A stretch of DNA of 64,000 bases from Nitrospirota bacterium. Its GTDB lineage: Bacteria; Nitrospirota; Thermodesulfovibrionia; Thermodesulfovibrionales; UBA6898. Location: NCBI GenBank assembly GCA_016215155.1, contig JACRLQ010000024.1, forward strand, positions 1 to 64,000. The letters are read 5' to 3'. A model generated the notes under the pieces. It did no database searches. It was not told the DNA's origin and saw only the letters and a program-made list of their open reading frames with translations. The first letter of the stretch is position 1, and each line of letters begins with the position of its first letter. Positions 54,774 through 63,972 of the stretch are shown one piece after another. The translations under genes were made by a program, and so were the position numbers.

Positions 54774-55643
54774 ATGCCCCAAATCATCGGAATAAGATTT
54801 AAAAACTGCGGCAAGGTCTATGATTTCGACTCGGCCGGCATCGAAATAAGCAGGGGCCAAAACGTGATCGTGGAATCCGAATTCGGCCTGAGCATCGGGA
54901 ATGTAGTCAGGGGGACCCATGAAGTGGACAAGACGACCAAGGAACTGAAGAAGGTCGTCAGGGTCGCAACCGCCGAAGACCTCAGGCAGAAAAAGGCCAA
55001 CGAGGACTTCGAACGGGAGGCCAAGGTCTTCTGCACCGAGAGGATATTGTCCCGGGGCATTTCGATGAAGCTGGTATGTTCCGAGGTCACCCTCGACAGG
55101 AAAAGGATCGTTTTTTACTTTACGGCGGACGGCAGGATAGATTTCAGGGAACTCGTCAAGGACCTTGCCGCTAAATTCAAGACAAGGATAGAGATGAGGC
55201 AGATCGGGGTGCGTGATAAGGCCAAACTGGTAGGCGGACTCGGCATCTGCGGAAAAGAACTCTGCTGCCGGCAGTTCCTTACGTCCTTTGAACCGATCTC
55301 GATAAAAATGGCAAAACAGCAGGACCTCACCCTTAATACAGGGAAACTCTCCGGAATATGCGGCAGGCTCATGTGCTGCCTGGGGTATGAATATAGCAGC
55401 GACTATCCCGAGACCCCGCATTCAAGAAACAAAAAACCGGTCGGACCGGTTGAGTCTGCCGAAATTACGGAGGAAACTCCCGGTCCGGCGGCCGAAATCC
55501 CCTGTTGTGCCCCTGAATTGGCGGTGGAAACCGAAACCCCGGGTGGACAGGTCCAGCCAGAGGTCAAAAAAGAAGACGAACCGGGTCAGAAGAAAAAACG
55601 CAGAAGAAGATTCAGAAGGAAGTTCCCTAAAAAAAATGAGTAG
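54774..55643 (+). CDS. ricT: RicT/YaaT-like PSP1-domain protein
   Basis: This 289-aa protein has the PSP1 C-terminal domain (residues about 60-145, ERILSRGISMKLVCSEV). After it come CGKELCCRQFL and CGRLMCCLGYE, the cysteine motifs of RicT that bind an Fe-S cluster in the RicAFT complex. After about residue 220 the tail is acidic, then strongly basic (KKKRRRRFRRKFPKK). holB and metG flank it as in many bacteria; the metG start overlaps its last codons. Confidence 0.9.
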   Translation: MPQIIGIRFKNCGKVYDFDSAGIEISRGQNVIVESEFGLSIGNVVRGTHEVDKTTKELKKVVRVATAEDLRQKKANEDFEREAKVFCTERILSRGISMKLVCSEVTLDRKRIVFYFTADGRIDFRELVKDLAAKFKTRIEMRQIGVRDKAKLVGGLGICGKELCCRQFLTSFEPISIKMAKQQDLTLNTGKLSGICGRLMCCLGYEYSSDYPETPHSRNKKPVGPVESAEITEETPGPAAEIPCCAPELAVETETPGGQVQPEVKKEDEPGQKKKRRRRFRRKFPKKNE

Positions 55644-57609
55644 AAGATATTATGTAACGACCCCCATTTACTACGTAAACGACATCCCCCATATAGGCCA
55701 CGCCTATACGACTATTGCCGCCGACATCCTGGCCAGGAGAAACAGACTTCTGGGCAAAGAGGTTTTTTTCCTTACAGGAACTGACGAGCACGGCCAGAAG
55801 GTGGAAAAGGCTGCCGCTGAAAGGGGACGTTCCCCAAAAGAGCATGCGGACCTTATGGTGACGAATTTCATGGAGGTCTGGAAGAAGCTGGGGATATCCA
55901 TCGACGCGTTCATCAGGACTACCGACGATGAACATGTAAGGACCGTGCAGGGACTTTTACAGATGCTATGGGACCGGGGGGAGATAGAAAAGAGGCAGTA
56001 CACCGGATGGTACTGCACCCCGGACGAACGTTTCTGGACGGAGAAGGACCTTGTAGATAACAAATGTCCGGACTGCGGCAGGGCGGTCGAACAGATAAAA
56101 GAAGAAAATTATTTTTTCCTGATGTCGAAATATCAGGAAAAACTTGTATCGCACATAGCCGCCAACCCTTCCTATATAATGCCTGAGTCCCGAAAAAACG
56201 AGGTCCTTGGGTTCCTTCGGGCCAATGACCTGGGCGACCTCTGCGTATCCCGGCCTAAAAGCAGGCTCAAATGGGGAATATCTCTGCCTTTTGACGACGG
56301 TTTTGTCACCTACGTATGGTTTGACGCCCTGGTGAACTATTTTTCGGCCACCAGATACCTGGCCCCATGTTCCGCGTCCGCGCCGAAAGGGGGTTTCTGG
56401 TGGCCTGCTTCCCTTCATCTTGTAGGCAAGGACATCCTCACGACTCACGCGGTCTACTGGTCCACCATGCTCATGGCCCTTAATCTGCCCCTGCCGGAGA
56501 AGATATTCGCTCACGGATGGTGGACGGTCGAGGGGCGGAAGATGTCAAAATCCCTCGGCAACGTATTTGACCCCCACGCGATGGTGGACAAATACGGACT
56601 GGACGCCTTCAGATATTTCCTGTTCCGGGAGGTCCCTTTCGGAGCTGACGGGGATTTTTCCGAAGAGGCGGTGATAAACAGGATAAACATTGATCTGGCC
56701 AACGACCTCGGCAATCTGCTGAGCAGATTTTCGACCATGGCGGAAAAATATACTTCAGGGACGATCGACGTCCGGCCGAACACCCCTCCTGCCGTGCATC
56801 AGGCCACCTCAGAGCTCGCCGGCACGTCATTAGCGGTCATCGACGAACTCCTCGCGGATACATACTGGGACTCGCTGCGCTTCAATATTATCCTTGAAAG
56901 GCTATGGGACATTGTAAGGGCCGCCAATAACTATATCGCACGGACAGAACCCTGGAAACTCGCAAAAAATGACATGGAGTCCGTAACATGCGTTTTATTT
57001 AACATCTGGAATGCACTGAGGGTGACCTCACTTCTGGTGCGACCGTTCATGCCCGAGACATCCGGGAAGATATCGACGCAGCTTGGGCTTGACCGGAAGT
57101 CGGAAGAAGATTTTACAGACGCAGTGAAGTGGGACTGGCGGCCTGACTACCCGATAAAAGTTGCCAAAGGCGAACAGCTCTTCCCGAGGATAGAAAAAAT
57201 TACTGAGAGGACAGACAAGATGACTGAAGATACAACCGCCGCAGGCGCCGCACCCGTTGCACCTATTGCGCCCATTGAACAGACGAATCTGATATCGATA
57301 CAGGATGTTATGAAGGTCGAACTGAAGGTAGGGAAGGTGATCGAGGCAGAACGCGTTAAGAAATCCGACAAGCTTATCCGCCTTCAGGTCAATACCGGCG
57401 AGATGAGGCAGATTGTGGCCGGAATCGGCAAGGCATATACGCCGGAGGACCTTGTCGGCAGAAATATCGTCGTTGTCTCAAACCTCCAGCCCGCAAAGCT
57501 TATGGGGGTCGAATCACAGGGCATGCTGCTTGCGGCTACCGGTTCGGACGGGGTACCTATAATTATCACCCCTGAAAAGGACGCCGAACCCGGCTCAAGA
57601 GTTAAATAA
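55636..57609 (+). CDS. metG: Methionyl-tRNA synthetase with C-terminal tRNA-binding domain
   Basis: This 657-aa class I synthetase charges tRNA-Met. The HIGH motif is PHIGHAY near residue 15, the zinc/knuckle segment is CTPDERFWTEKDLVDNKCPDCG, and the KMSKS motif is GRKMSKSLGN. The C-terminal Trbp111/EMAP-type OB domain begins near residue 555 (VMKVELKVGKVIEAERVKKS). A Pro/Ala-rich linker precedes it. The ATG at 55636 overlaps the ricT stop (eight bases). A hairpin terminator follows. Confidence 0.96.
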   Translation: MSRRYYVTTPIYYVNDIPHIGHAYTTIAADILARRNRLLGKEVFFLTGTDEHGQKVEKAAAERGRSPKEHADLMVTNFMEVWKKLGISIDAFIRTTDDEHVRTVQGLLQMLWDRGEIEKRQYTGWYCTPDERFWTEKDLVDNKCPDCGRAVEQIKEENYFFLMSKYQEKLVSHIAANPSYIMPESRKNEVLGFLRANDLGDLCVSRPKSRLKWGISLPFDDGFVTYVWFDALVNYFSATRYLAPCSASAPKGGFWWPASLHLVGKDILTTHAVYWSTMLMALNLPLPEKIFAHGWWTVEGRKMSKSLGNVFDPHAMVDKYGLDAFRYFLFREVPFGADGDFSEEAVINRINIDLANDLGNLLSRFSTMAEKYTSGTIDVRPNTPPAVHQATSELAGTSLAVIDELLADTYWDSLRFNIILERLWDIVRAANNYIARTEPWKLAKNDMESVTCVLFNIWNALRVTSLLVRPFMPETSGKISTQLGLDRKSEEDFTDAVKWDWRPDYPIKVAKGEQLFPRIEKITERTDKMTEDTTAAGAAPVAPIAPIEQTNLISIQDVMKVELKVGKVIEAERVKKSDKLIRLQVNTGEMRQIVAGIGKAYTPEDLVGRNIVVVSNLQPAKLMGVESQGMLLAATGSDGVPIIITPEKDAEPGSRVK

Positions 57610-57633
57610 AAAGGGCCTCGACTGAGGCCCTTT
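57610..57633. terminator. Bidirectional terminator between metG and rnfB
   Basis: AAAGGGCCTC pairs perfectly with GAGGCCCTTT around the loop GACT. A-rich flanks on the left and T-rich on the right allow it to serve both convergent operons. Confidence 0.85.
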
Positions 57634-57656
57634 CAGTAAATTTTCTTTCTGATCTC

Positions 57657-58823
57657 TTACGCAGCTTCCGTCTTTTTTGCCTTTTTGGCCGCGGCCGCCG
57701 CGAACACTTCCATGGCATTAAAGGTGCCGTCAATGGCCTGGACAGGGCATTTGGCGGTGCAGATCCCGCAGCCTATGCACCGGTCTTTGTTGATCTCATG
57801 CTTTTTCTTCTGCTCGCCCGAAGGCGCGTCAACAGGACAGACCTTTGCGCAGATCTGACAGCCTATGCAATTGTCCATAATAAAGGCCTTTGACCTGACA
57901 GGCACGAAATCTCTTATGGCCTTGGTCGGGCATTTTGTGACGCAGAGCCCGCAGACCTTACACTTATTTATATCTATCCTGGAGAGATTATTGGTAACTG
58001 ACGGCGCGTCAAACGGGCAGACCTTGACGCATATGCCGCAGGCGATGCAGCCGATCTCGCAGTTTTTGCGGGTGTCTCCCCCCTTGTCCTTTGAATGACA
58101 GGTGACAAGCACCTGTTTCGATGCCGGCAGCACTTCTATGACCTTCGTAGGGCAGGCCTGCTCGCACTTCCTGCAGCCGGTGCATTTTGCTATATCGACA
58201 AACGGGAGGTTATCTTCGGTCATCGTGATCGCCCCGAAAGGACAGACCCTCGAACAGGTCCCGTAGCCCAGACATCCATACCGGCAGGCCTTGTCGCCGC
58301 CTCCGGCGAGTATGGCCGCACGGCAGTCCTGCACACCCTCATACTTAAATCTCTTGACAGACTTCGAACAACCGCCCTGGCACATGATCCTCGCGAACTG
58401 CTGTTCCATTATCTCGGCCTTTTTCCCGGTGATCAAGGCCACTGCTTCCGCCGCCCTTGCGCCGGCAGGGATACAGAGATTCGGGGGGACATCCGGGTTC
58501 TTCACAACCGCCTCGGCATACTGCTCGCAGCCTGCATATCCACAGGCCCCGCAATGTGCATGCGCAAGCTGGTCTTTGACTTTTTCGACCCTCGGGTCGA
58601 TCTCGACCGCAAATCTTTTTGCAGCCATAGCGATCCCGATCCCAAATACCGTGCCGAGGCCGGCCAAAAAGACCAGGGTCCAAGTTACAAGCGGTACGAT
58701 ATCGACCTTCTCCTTGCCCTCGACCCCGCCGCCAACGCCCGCGTAGACAATACAGACGGACGCAAGAAGCAGAACTGCGGCTATTATGGAAATCTTTAAA
58801 GACTTTTTATTTGTCATGGTCAC
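57657..58823 (-). CDS. rnfB: Rnf complex subunit RnfB, with extra iron-sulfur clusters
   Basis: This 388-aa protein has an N-terminal membrane segment, a second at about 40-65, and the RnfB Fe-S domain (CGACGYAGCEQYAEAVV, then NLCIPAG). At least four ferredoxin-type CxxCxxC repeats follow (CTGCRKCEQAC, CIACGICVKVC, CKVCGLCVTKC, CIGCQICAKVC, CIGCGICTAKC). It is larger than many RnfB. RnfB takes electrons from reduced ferredoxin. It ends the operon and has an Ala/Lys-rich tail. The GTG at 58823 has GGAG close by; an ATG six bases on is the alternative. Confidence 0.93.
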   Translation of the reverse strand: MTMTNKKSLKISIIAAVLLLASVCIVYAGVGGGVEGKEKVDIVPLVTWTLVFLAGLGTVFGIGIAMAAKRFAVEIDPRVEKVKDQLAHAHCGACGYAGCEQYAEAVVKNPDVPPNLCIPAGARAAEAVALITGKKAEIMEQQFARIMCQGGCSKSVKRFKYEGVQDCRAAILAGGGDKACRYGCLGYGTCSRVCPFGAITMTEDNLPFVDIAKCTGCRKCEQACPTKVIEVLPASKQVLVTCHSKDKGGDTRKNCEIGCIACGICVKVCPFDAPSVTNNLSRIDINKCKVCGLCVTKCPTKAIRDFVPVRSKAFIMDNCIGCQICAKVCPVDAPSGEQKKKHEINKDRCIGCGICTAKCPVQAIDGTFNAMEVFAAAAAKKAKKTEAA

Positions 58824-58876
58824 GATTACTCCTTTTACTTTTTACACTTCACATTTCACGTTTTACGATTAACGTA

Positions 58877-59470
58877 CTACAGCGTTATCAGTCCTGAAAA
58901 GCCGGTGAAGGCAAGCGCTATCAGGCCTGTTATAACAAACGCCATCGGCAGCCCCTTAAAGGGCGCCGGGACATCCGCCAGTTCGAGTTTTTCACGTATG
59001 CTCGCCATTATGACAAGTGCCAGCCCAAAGCCAAGGCCTGAACCGAGCCCAAAGGCAAGACTCTGGATGAATGAATATTTCTCTCCCGCGTTAATCAACG
59101 GCACGGCCAGGATGATGCAGTTGGTTGATATAAGGGCAAGGTAGATACCGAGTTTGTAATAGAGACCCGGGGAGACCTTTCTCATTATGGTATCAGACAC
59201 CTGCACCAGTCCCGCGATGATGCCGATGAAGACGATGATCTCTAAAAAAGTGATATCCAGAGGCACCAGTATCTGGGTAAAGACAACCCAGCTGAGCGCC
59301 GCGCTCACCATCATGACCGCGGTGAAGGTGATGCTCATGCCGACCGCGGTCTCCATCTTTTTGGAGACCCCGAAAAAGATGCAGAGGCCCAGAAACCTTG
59401 TAAAGACAAAATTATTTATAAGAGACGCTGATATGATGATTTCAAGAAGTTTTGTAAATTCGCTGTTCAT
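58877..59470 (-). CDS. rnfA: Rnf complex subunit RnfA
   Basis: This 197-aa protein has six transmembrane helices and the RnfA/E family pattern: NNFVFTRFLGLCIFFGVSKK near the start and VSDTIMRKVSPGLYYKLGIYL. RnfA and RnfE form the antiparallel membrane core with a [2Fe-2S] at the interface in the studied complexes. It sits between rnfE and rnfB. Confidence 0.94.
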   Translation of the reverse strand: MNSEFTKLLEIIISASLINNFVFTRFLGLCIFFGVSKKMETAVGMSITFTAVMMVSAALSWVVFTQILVPLDITFLEIIVFIGIIAGLVQVSDTIMRKVSPGLYYKLGIYLALISTNCIILAVPLINAGEKYSFIQSLAFGLGSGLGFGLALVIMASIREKLELADVPAPFKGLPMAFVITGLIALAFTGFSGLITL

Positions 59471-59483
59471 TTATAATCCTCCT

Positions 59484-60140
59484 TTAATGCGACGCATGCG
59501 CAGACTTTGCCGCATATCTGGCGTTTATCCAGTTAAAAAGGGCCATAAGTATGCCCACGGCGAGGAATCCGCCGGCAGGCAGAATCATGATCAGAAGAGG
59601 CTTTGTATTAATAAATGTGAAGACGTGCTGGGTCGACAGACCCGTAGGCACCGTCAGTGAGCCCTTACCCACCAATTCTCTAAAGAAGCTTATCGTCGTC
59701 AGCGCGAATAAAAACCCTATCCCCATGCCCAGGCCGTCGGCCATCGAGGGGATGATGCTGTTTTTGCTGGCGAACATCTCAGCCCTGGCTAAAATGGAGG
59801 CAAACGCAACGATCAGCGCGATATAGAGACCGACTTTCGCATAGACGTCCGGAACGAAGGCCGCCATCATGAGCTGCGTAACCGTGACCCATCCGGATAT
59901 CACCAGCATGAATATCGGGAGCCTCACCTTGGGATGGATGATGTTTCTCATCAGGGAGATGGTAAGGTTTACCATGACCTGGACAAACAGGACCGCAATG
60001 CCCATATATATACCGTTTTTCAGGCTGTTCGTGACGGCAATTGACGGACAGAGGCTCAGGGCGAGCTTGAAGATTGTATTTTCTTTGACAATACCGTTTA
60101 ATATCAGGTCCTTGAGATTAGTGCTGCTCGTGCTTGACAT
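59484..60140 (-). CDS. rnfE: Rnf complex subunit RnfE
   Basis: This 218-aa protein has six transmembrane helices and the segment GIVKENTIFKLALSLCPSIAVTN, typical of RnfE/NqrD. The ATG at 60140 follows GGAGG and overlaps the rnfG end by 23 bases. A longer frame from 60185 lacks support. Partner of RnfA. Confidence 0.93.
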   Translation of the reverse strand: MSSTSSTNLKDLILNGIVKENTIFKLALSLCPSIAVTNSLKNGIYMGIAVLFVQVMVNLTISLMRNIIHPKVRLPIFMLVISGWVTVTQLMMAAFVPDVYAKVGLYIALIVAFASILARAEMFASKNSIIPSMADGLGMGIGFLFALTTISFFRELVGKGSLTVPTGLSTQHVFTFINTKPLLIMILPAGGFLAVGILMALFNWINARYAAKSAHASH

Positions 60141-60708
60141 CCGCATTGCCTCCTTCCTTGACTGTCTTAATGAGAAACGCGACACCGTTTTTTACCGCGT
60201 CTTCCGCAACCGCACGGCTTGATATGGTTGCTCCGGATATGGCCTGTATGTCCTCTTTGGTCTCTCCCTTGATGACCTTGAGATGATCGACGCCCTTATT
60301 CTTGAACTGGTCTCTGAACCAGTCGGTTTCGATCTCGTCCCCCAGTCCCGGCGTCTCGCCGTGTCCGAGTATATTTATCTTCTGGACTACAAAGTCTTTG
60401 TCGGTCGCGATAAACGTATTGATATAGCTGGAGTATCCTTTCCCGAAAGACTGGATGACATAACCGATCGTATCGCTGCCCTTTTTCATGATAAAATACT
60501 TGGCATGCTTATCGTGGATGGTCCAGTCATGTTTTTCATTGGTATCCGCGTCCGGTACAAGCTCCTTTAGCGCCTTTTTTTCAGCCTCTTCGTTGTTCTT
60601 GAAGACCTTGGGAGAGGCGTTCGCATATACAAACGCGAGGATAAGGCCGCCGACCAGATAAATAATCACCAGGTTTAAGGTTATCTTTAAGATGTCTTTG
60701 CCCGTCAT
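60118..60708 (-). CDS. rnfG: Rnf complex subunit RnfG (FMN-binding)
   Basis: This 196-aa protein has one N-terminal membrane helix and an FMN_bind domain. The covalent FMN site is SGAT in DIQAISGATISSRAV near residue 160. It hangs in the periplasm. Overlaps with rnfD (one base) and rnfE show tight coupling. Confidence 0.93.
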   Translation of the reverse strand: MTGKDILKITLNLVIIYLVGGLILAFVYANASPKVFKNNEEAEKKALKELVPDADTNEKHDWTIHDKHAKYFIMKKGSDTIGYVIQSFGKGYSSYINTFIATDKDFVVQKINILGHGETPGLGDEIETDWFRDQFKNKGVDHLKVIKGETKEDIQAISGATISSRAVAEDAVKNGVAFLIKTVKEGGNADVKHEQH

Positions 60709-61742
60709 TATTTCGCCTCCTTCGGCTTGCTCTGGCTGACGACGCCGAACACCTTCGACCTGAAGCTCCGGTCAATGAGCGGCGACAGACAGTTCATAAT
60801 GAGAATAGCGAACATGACCCCTTCAGGAAAGCCGCCTTTAAGCCTTATAAGCATCGTAAGAAATCCGCAGCCGGCGCCGAAAAGAAGCTGTCCTTTTTTG
60901 ATGGTGGGTGATGTCACATAATCGGTCGCCATAAACCACGCGCCGAGCATCATGCCACCGCTTATGAGGTGGACAATGGGGTCCCCGGTAAAGAGCGCGC
61001 CCTTCCCGCCGAAGATCCATGCCATCAAAGCGGCGGTCCCCAGAAACGATACAGGTATATGCCATGAGATATATCTTTTCGCAAGCAGGAAGATCCCGCC
61101 GATGAGAAGCGCTATCGCCGAGGTCTCGCCTATCGATCCCGCCCTGTTGCCGGTGAGCAGATGCTGGTAGAGGCTCACTTTGTCCCCGAATATCTCAAGG
61201 AGCTTCGCAATGCCTTCTTCTTTCAGCACCCCAAGGGGGGTGGCAGATGTCTTTGCGTCCATGGCAAGGAAAGCGGCCGTGGGCTCATTCCAGACCGTCA
61301 TGGCCTTGGGCCACGATATCAGGGCAAAGGCCCTGCCTATCAGAGCGGGATTAAACACATTGAACCCCAGTCCCCCGAAGAGCTGCTTCGTAATGACTAT
61401 CGCGACAAAAGACGCGACGACAGGGACATGGGCGGTGAAAGGAGAGAACGACCATAGAGAAGACGGCATATTCATGCCAAGGAGAAGCCCGGTCAGAAAC
61501 GCGCTCCCATCGCCGACAGGCGATTTTTTGTCGACGATCTTCATATAGAGCTGTTCAAAGCCTATAGAACTTACGATGCATAACAGTGTAATGAAAAGGG
61601 CCTTCGGCCCGAAGAAATAAAGTCCTGACAGCATCGCCGGCATAAGGGCCAGGCTGACCGTCCACATGATGCGGCTCGTCGTCTCGTCACTTTTAATGTG
61701 AGGGCTGACGGATACTATTAACTGTTCTTTCTTTGCCTCCAT
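60708..61742 (-). CDS. rnfD: Rnf complex subunit RnfD
   Basis: This 344-aa protein has about nine transmembrane helices and family motifs GDGSAFLTGLLLGMNMP, FGGLGFNVFNPALIGRAF and the covalent-flavin segment KTSATPLGVL. A late ATDYVTSPTIKKGQLLFGAGCGFLT fits RnfD/NqrB. It follows rnfC and is the main membrane path for ions. Confidence 0.94.
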   Translation of the reverse strand: MEAKKEQLIVSVSPHIKSDETTSRIMWTVSLALMPAMLSGLYFFGPKALFITLLCIVSSIGFEQLYMKIVDKKSPVGDGSAFLTGLLLGMNMPSSLWSFSPFTAHVPVVASFVAIVITKQLFGGLGFNVFNPALIGRAFALISWPKAMTVWNEPTAAFLAMDAKTSATPLGVLKEEGIAKLLEIFGDKVSLYQHLLTGNRAGSIGETSAIALLIGGIFLLAKRYISWHIPVSFLGTAALMAWIFGGKGALFTGDPIVHLISGGMMLGAWFMATDYVTSPTIKKGQLLFGAGCGFLTMLIRLKGGFPEGVMFAILIMNCLSPLIDRSFRSKVFGVVSQSKPKEAK

Positions 61743-61753
61743 CTCGTATCTCC

Positions 61754-63061
61754 TTAAGGCTTAACCATTGATTTCGATAATCTCACAAGCTGGACGATAG
61801 GCCTTTTCGCCGGACATACGTAGGTGCAGGCCCCGCATTCAAAGCAGTCAAAAAGATTGTACTCCTTGGCCTCTTCATAACGGCCTATCTCGGACAATAT
61901 GCTGAGCATAAAGGGCATAAGACCCATCGCACAGGCATCCACACACCTTCCGCACCGCATGCAGGGACCAAATTCTTCGGCATGCGTTATCTCAGCCTCA
62001 GTCATGACCAGAATTCCCGAGGTGCCTTTTGTCACCGGGATATCGAGGGTAGAGACCGCAAAGCCCATCATCGGGCCTCCGGCGACCACCTTGGCCGCCC
62101 CATCTTTGAGGCCGCCGGATGCCTCTATAAGATCAGACAGCTTAGAACCTACCCGCGCCATGAGGTTCTTAGGGTCTTTAATCCCCTCACCTGTAACGGT
62201 AACGACCCTTTCTATCAGCGGCTTGCCGTATCTTGCCGCCTCGAAGACAGCCAACGCGGTGCCCACATTCTGGACTACCACGCCGACATCCATCGGCAGG
62301 CCCCTCGGAGGGACCTCGCGGCCGAGCACGGCCTTTATCAGCATTTTTTCAGCGCCCTGGGGATATTTGACCTCACAGGCGATGACCTCTATCCCCTTTT
62401 CACCTTCCGCGGCCTCTTTCATCTTTGCGACCGCGTCGGGCTTATTGTTCTCTATTCCTATTATCCCCCTGCTTACATTCAGCGCCTTCATAAGTATCTT
62501 GAGGCCTTCGACAATCTCACTGGGCTTCTCGAGCATGAGGCGGTAGTCGGCGGTCAGGTAGGGCTCGCACTCGGCGCCGTTTATCACAACGGCATCTATA
62601 GGCTTTTCCTTCGGCGGGGAGAGTTTTACGGAGGTGGGAAACGCAGCGCCTCCCATGCCTACAATTCCGGCGGCTTTTATCTTCTCTTTCAACTCATCTG
62701 AGGACAGGCCCATATAATCCGGGTTGTCTTTTAATGCCGTCCATTCCTCTTTAAAGTCATTTTCTATCACAACGGAGTTTACCATGCGGCCCATCGCGTT
62801 GGGGAACTCGGCTATGGCTATGACCTTGCCGGATACAGACGCATGCACAGGGGCCGAGACAAACCCGCCTGGCTCGCCTATTATCTCACCCTTTTTGACC
62901 TCCTGGCCGATCGAAACGACCGGCTTGCACGGCGCTCCGGCATGCTGACTGAGAGGGATGACTATGATTTTGGAAGGCTTTACTTCTGTAATAGGACTGC
63001 TTGCAGCCAGTGTTTTTTTGTCCGGCGGATGTATTCCGCGCACGAATGTTGCTAAACCCAT
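61754..63061 (-). CDS. rnfC: Rnf complex subunit RnfC
   Basis: This 435-aa soluble subunit carries the NADH/FMN-binding region with GMGGAAFPTSVKLS near residue 135, a SLBB-like domain around 320-340, and two CxxCxxC...C [4Fe-4S] motifs (CMRCGRCVDAC and CFECGACTYVCP). It would exchange electrons with NAD. First gene of the rnfCDGEAB operon; AGGAGG precedes the ATG. The complex couples ferredoxin/NAD exchange to Na or H ion transport. Confidence 0.95.
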   Translation of the reverse strand: MGLATFVRGIHPPDKKTLAASSPITEVKPSKIIVIPLSQHAGAPCKPVVSIGQEVKKGEIIGEPGGFVSAPVHASVSGKVIAIAEFPNAMGRMVNSVVIENDFKEEWTALKDNPDYMGLSSDELKEKIKAAGIVGMGGAAFPTSVKLSPPKEKPIDAVVINGAECEPYLTADYRLMLEKPSEIVEGLKILMKALNVSRGIIGIENNKPDAVAKMKEAAEGEKGIEVIACEVKYPQGAEKMLIKAVLGREVPPRGLPMDVGVVVQNVGTALAVFEAARYGKPLIERVVTVTGEGIKDPKNLMARVGSKLSDLIEASGGLKDGAAKVVAGGPMMGFAVSTLDIPVTKGTSGILVMTEAEITHAEEFGPCMRCGRCVDACAMGLMPFMLSILSEIGRYEEAKEYNLFDCFECGACTYVCPAKRPIVQLVRLSKSMVKP

Positions 63062-63111
63062 TTAAAAGATTTCCTCCTCTACAATATGGGAGACCTAAAA
63101 AAGGCCGTTAT

Positions 63112-63141
63112 TTAATAACATGAGGGTACTTGGTATGTCAA
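63112..63141 (-). promoter_or_regulatory. Promoter of the rnf operon
   Basis: The minus strand has a perfect TTGACA (63136-63141) and TATTAA (63112-63117) with 18 bases between, about 50 bases upstream of the rnfC ATG. The remaining 63142-63354 shows no gene I can support. Confidence 0.45.
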
Positions 63142-63354
63142 GCGACTATCAAAAATACTAATGGGATCATTAGGAAGACCTTATAGGAAGCGCCGCTTTC
63201 AACCGGCATTTACAAAGACTGCGCTGCCCGAAGTTTTCACACAATCTCCTGTCTTTGATGTGGTACACTATTTTGGGGGAAGGCCGGTAACCCTTTACCA
63301 CATCTATAACAAAATGCAGATACCGACAAACAAAACCTGTTAAAGAGAAAGCTG

Positions 63355-63972
63355 ATGAATAAGCAATCCGCTTTACCGGCAGAACCTACAACAATGCGAA
63401 TACCAAGCATTGATTATTTGCGTTCTTTCGCAATCTTCTCAGTAATACTTCTGCACACCATCCCCATCAGAGATTCGTTTGACAGCTATCTTGACGGTAG
63501 CGGCGCGTCTATTTTTGAAGGGGTAATTAAGTTGATTCTTGGTCGCCTGGGTACATGTGCAATTCCTTTTTTCTTTGTTACGGCGGGATATTTTTTTAGA
63601 AAAAAAATCCTGTCGGGAGATTCTCCTATTTGGACTCTAGGATCTTATTCAAGGAGATTGTTGATAATTTGGATTTTCTGGTTCATGATCTATATACTGT
63701 TGCCGCCGCCGCTCACGATTAATACAATCGTTCAACCCTATGGTTACTTCAAGTATTTATATATGCAAACTTGTTATGGGCTAAGCGATCCCTTAGCTTT
63801 GATGATCAGAGGGAGTGCCACCCATTTATGGTTTTTACCCGCCTTGATAATTGCGCTATGCGCTAATACGATGTTATCGATGCTGATCAATAGAAAGATC
63901 ATCCTTCCCTTTGCACTGGGACTTTACTGCATTCTATTAATTCAAACGTCATATTTAACCTCGCGCCATTAG
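63355..63972 (+). CDS. Acyltransferase 3 family membrane protein, interrupted N-terminal part
   Basis: This frame of 205 codons begins as an acyltransferase-3: IPSIDYLRSFAIFSVILLHT holds the early R/H motif of the family, and several transmembrane helices follow (AIPFFFVTAGYFF, LLIIWIFWFMIYI, HLWFLPALIIALCAN). The family is 330-380 aa, but the frame stops at 63972. Just before, another frame continues sensibly (NLAPLGTYVNSSFF) to the window edge. A one-base indel near 63945 is likely, so it is a frameshifted or misassembled gene, partial at the right edge. It would acylate a sugar or lipid. Confidence 0.7.
   Translation: MNKQSALPAEPTTMRIPSIDYLRSFAIFSVILLHTIPIRDSFDSYLDGSGASIFEGVIKLILGRLGTCAIPFFFVTAGYFFRKKILSGDSPIWTLGSYSRRLLIIWIFWFMIYILLPPPLTINTIVQPYGYFKYLYMQTCYGLSDPLALMIRGSATHLWFLPALIIALCANTMLSMLINRKIILPFALGLYCILLIQTSYLTSRH

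Noticed and set aside
58095-58799. 234-codon plus-strand frame opposite rnfB
   Set aside because: Antisense to cysteine-rich RnfB; shadow.
63161-63343. 60-codon plus frame upstream of the acyltransferase
   Set aside because: No ribosome site, no recognisable domain, and it lies just upstream of the divergent rnf promoter; not supported.
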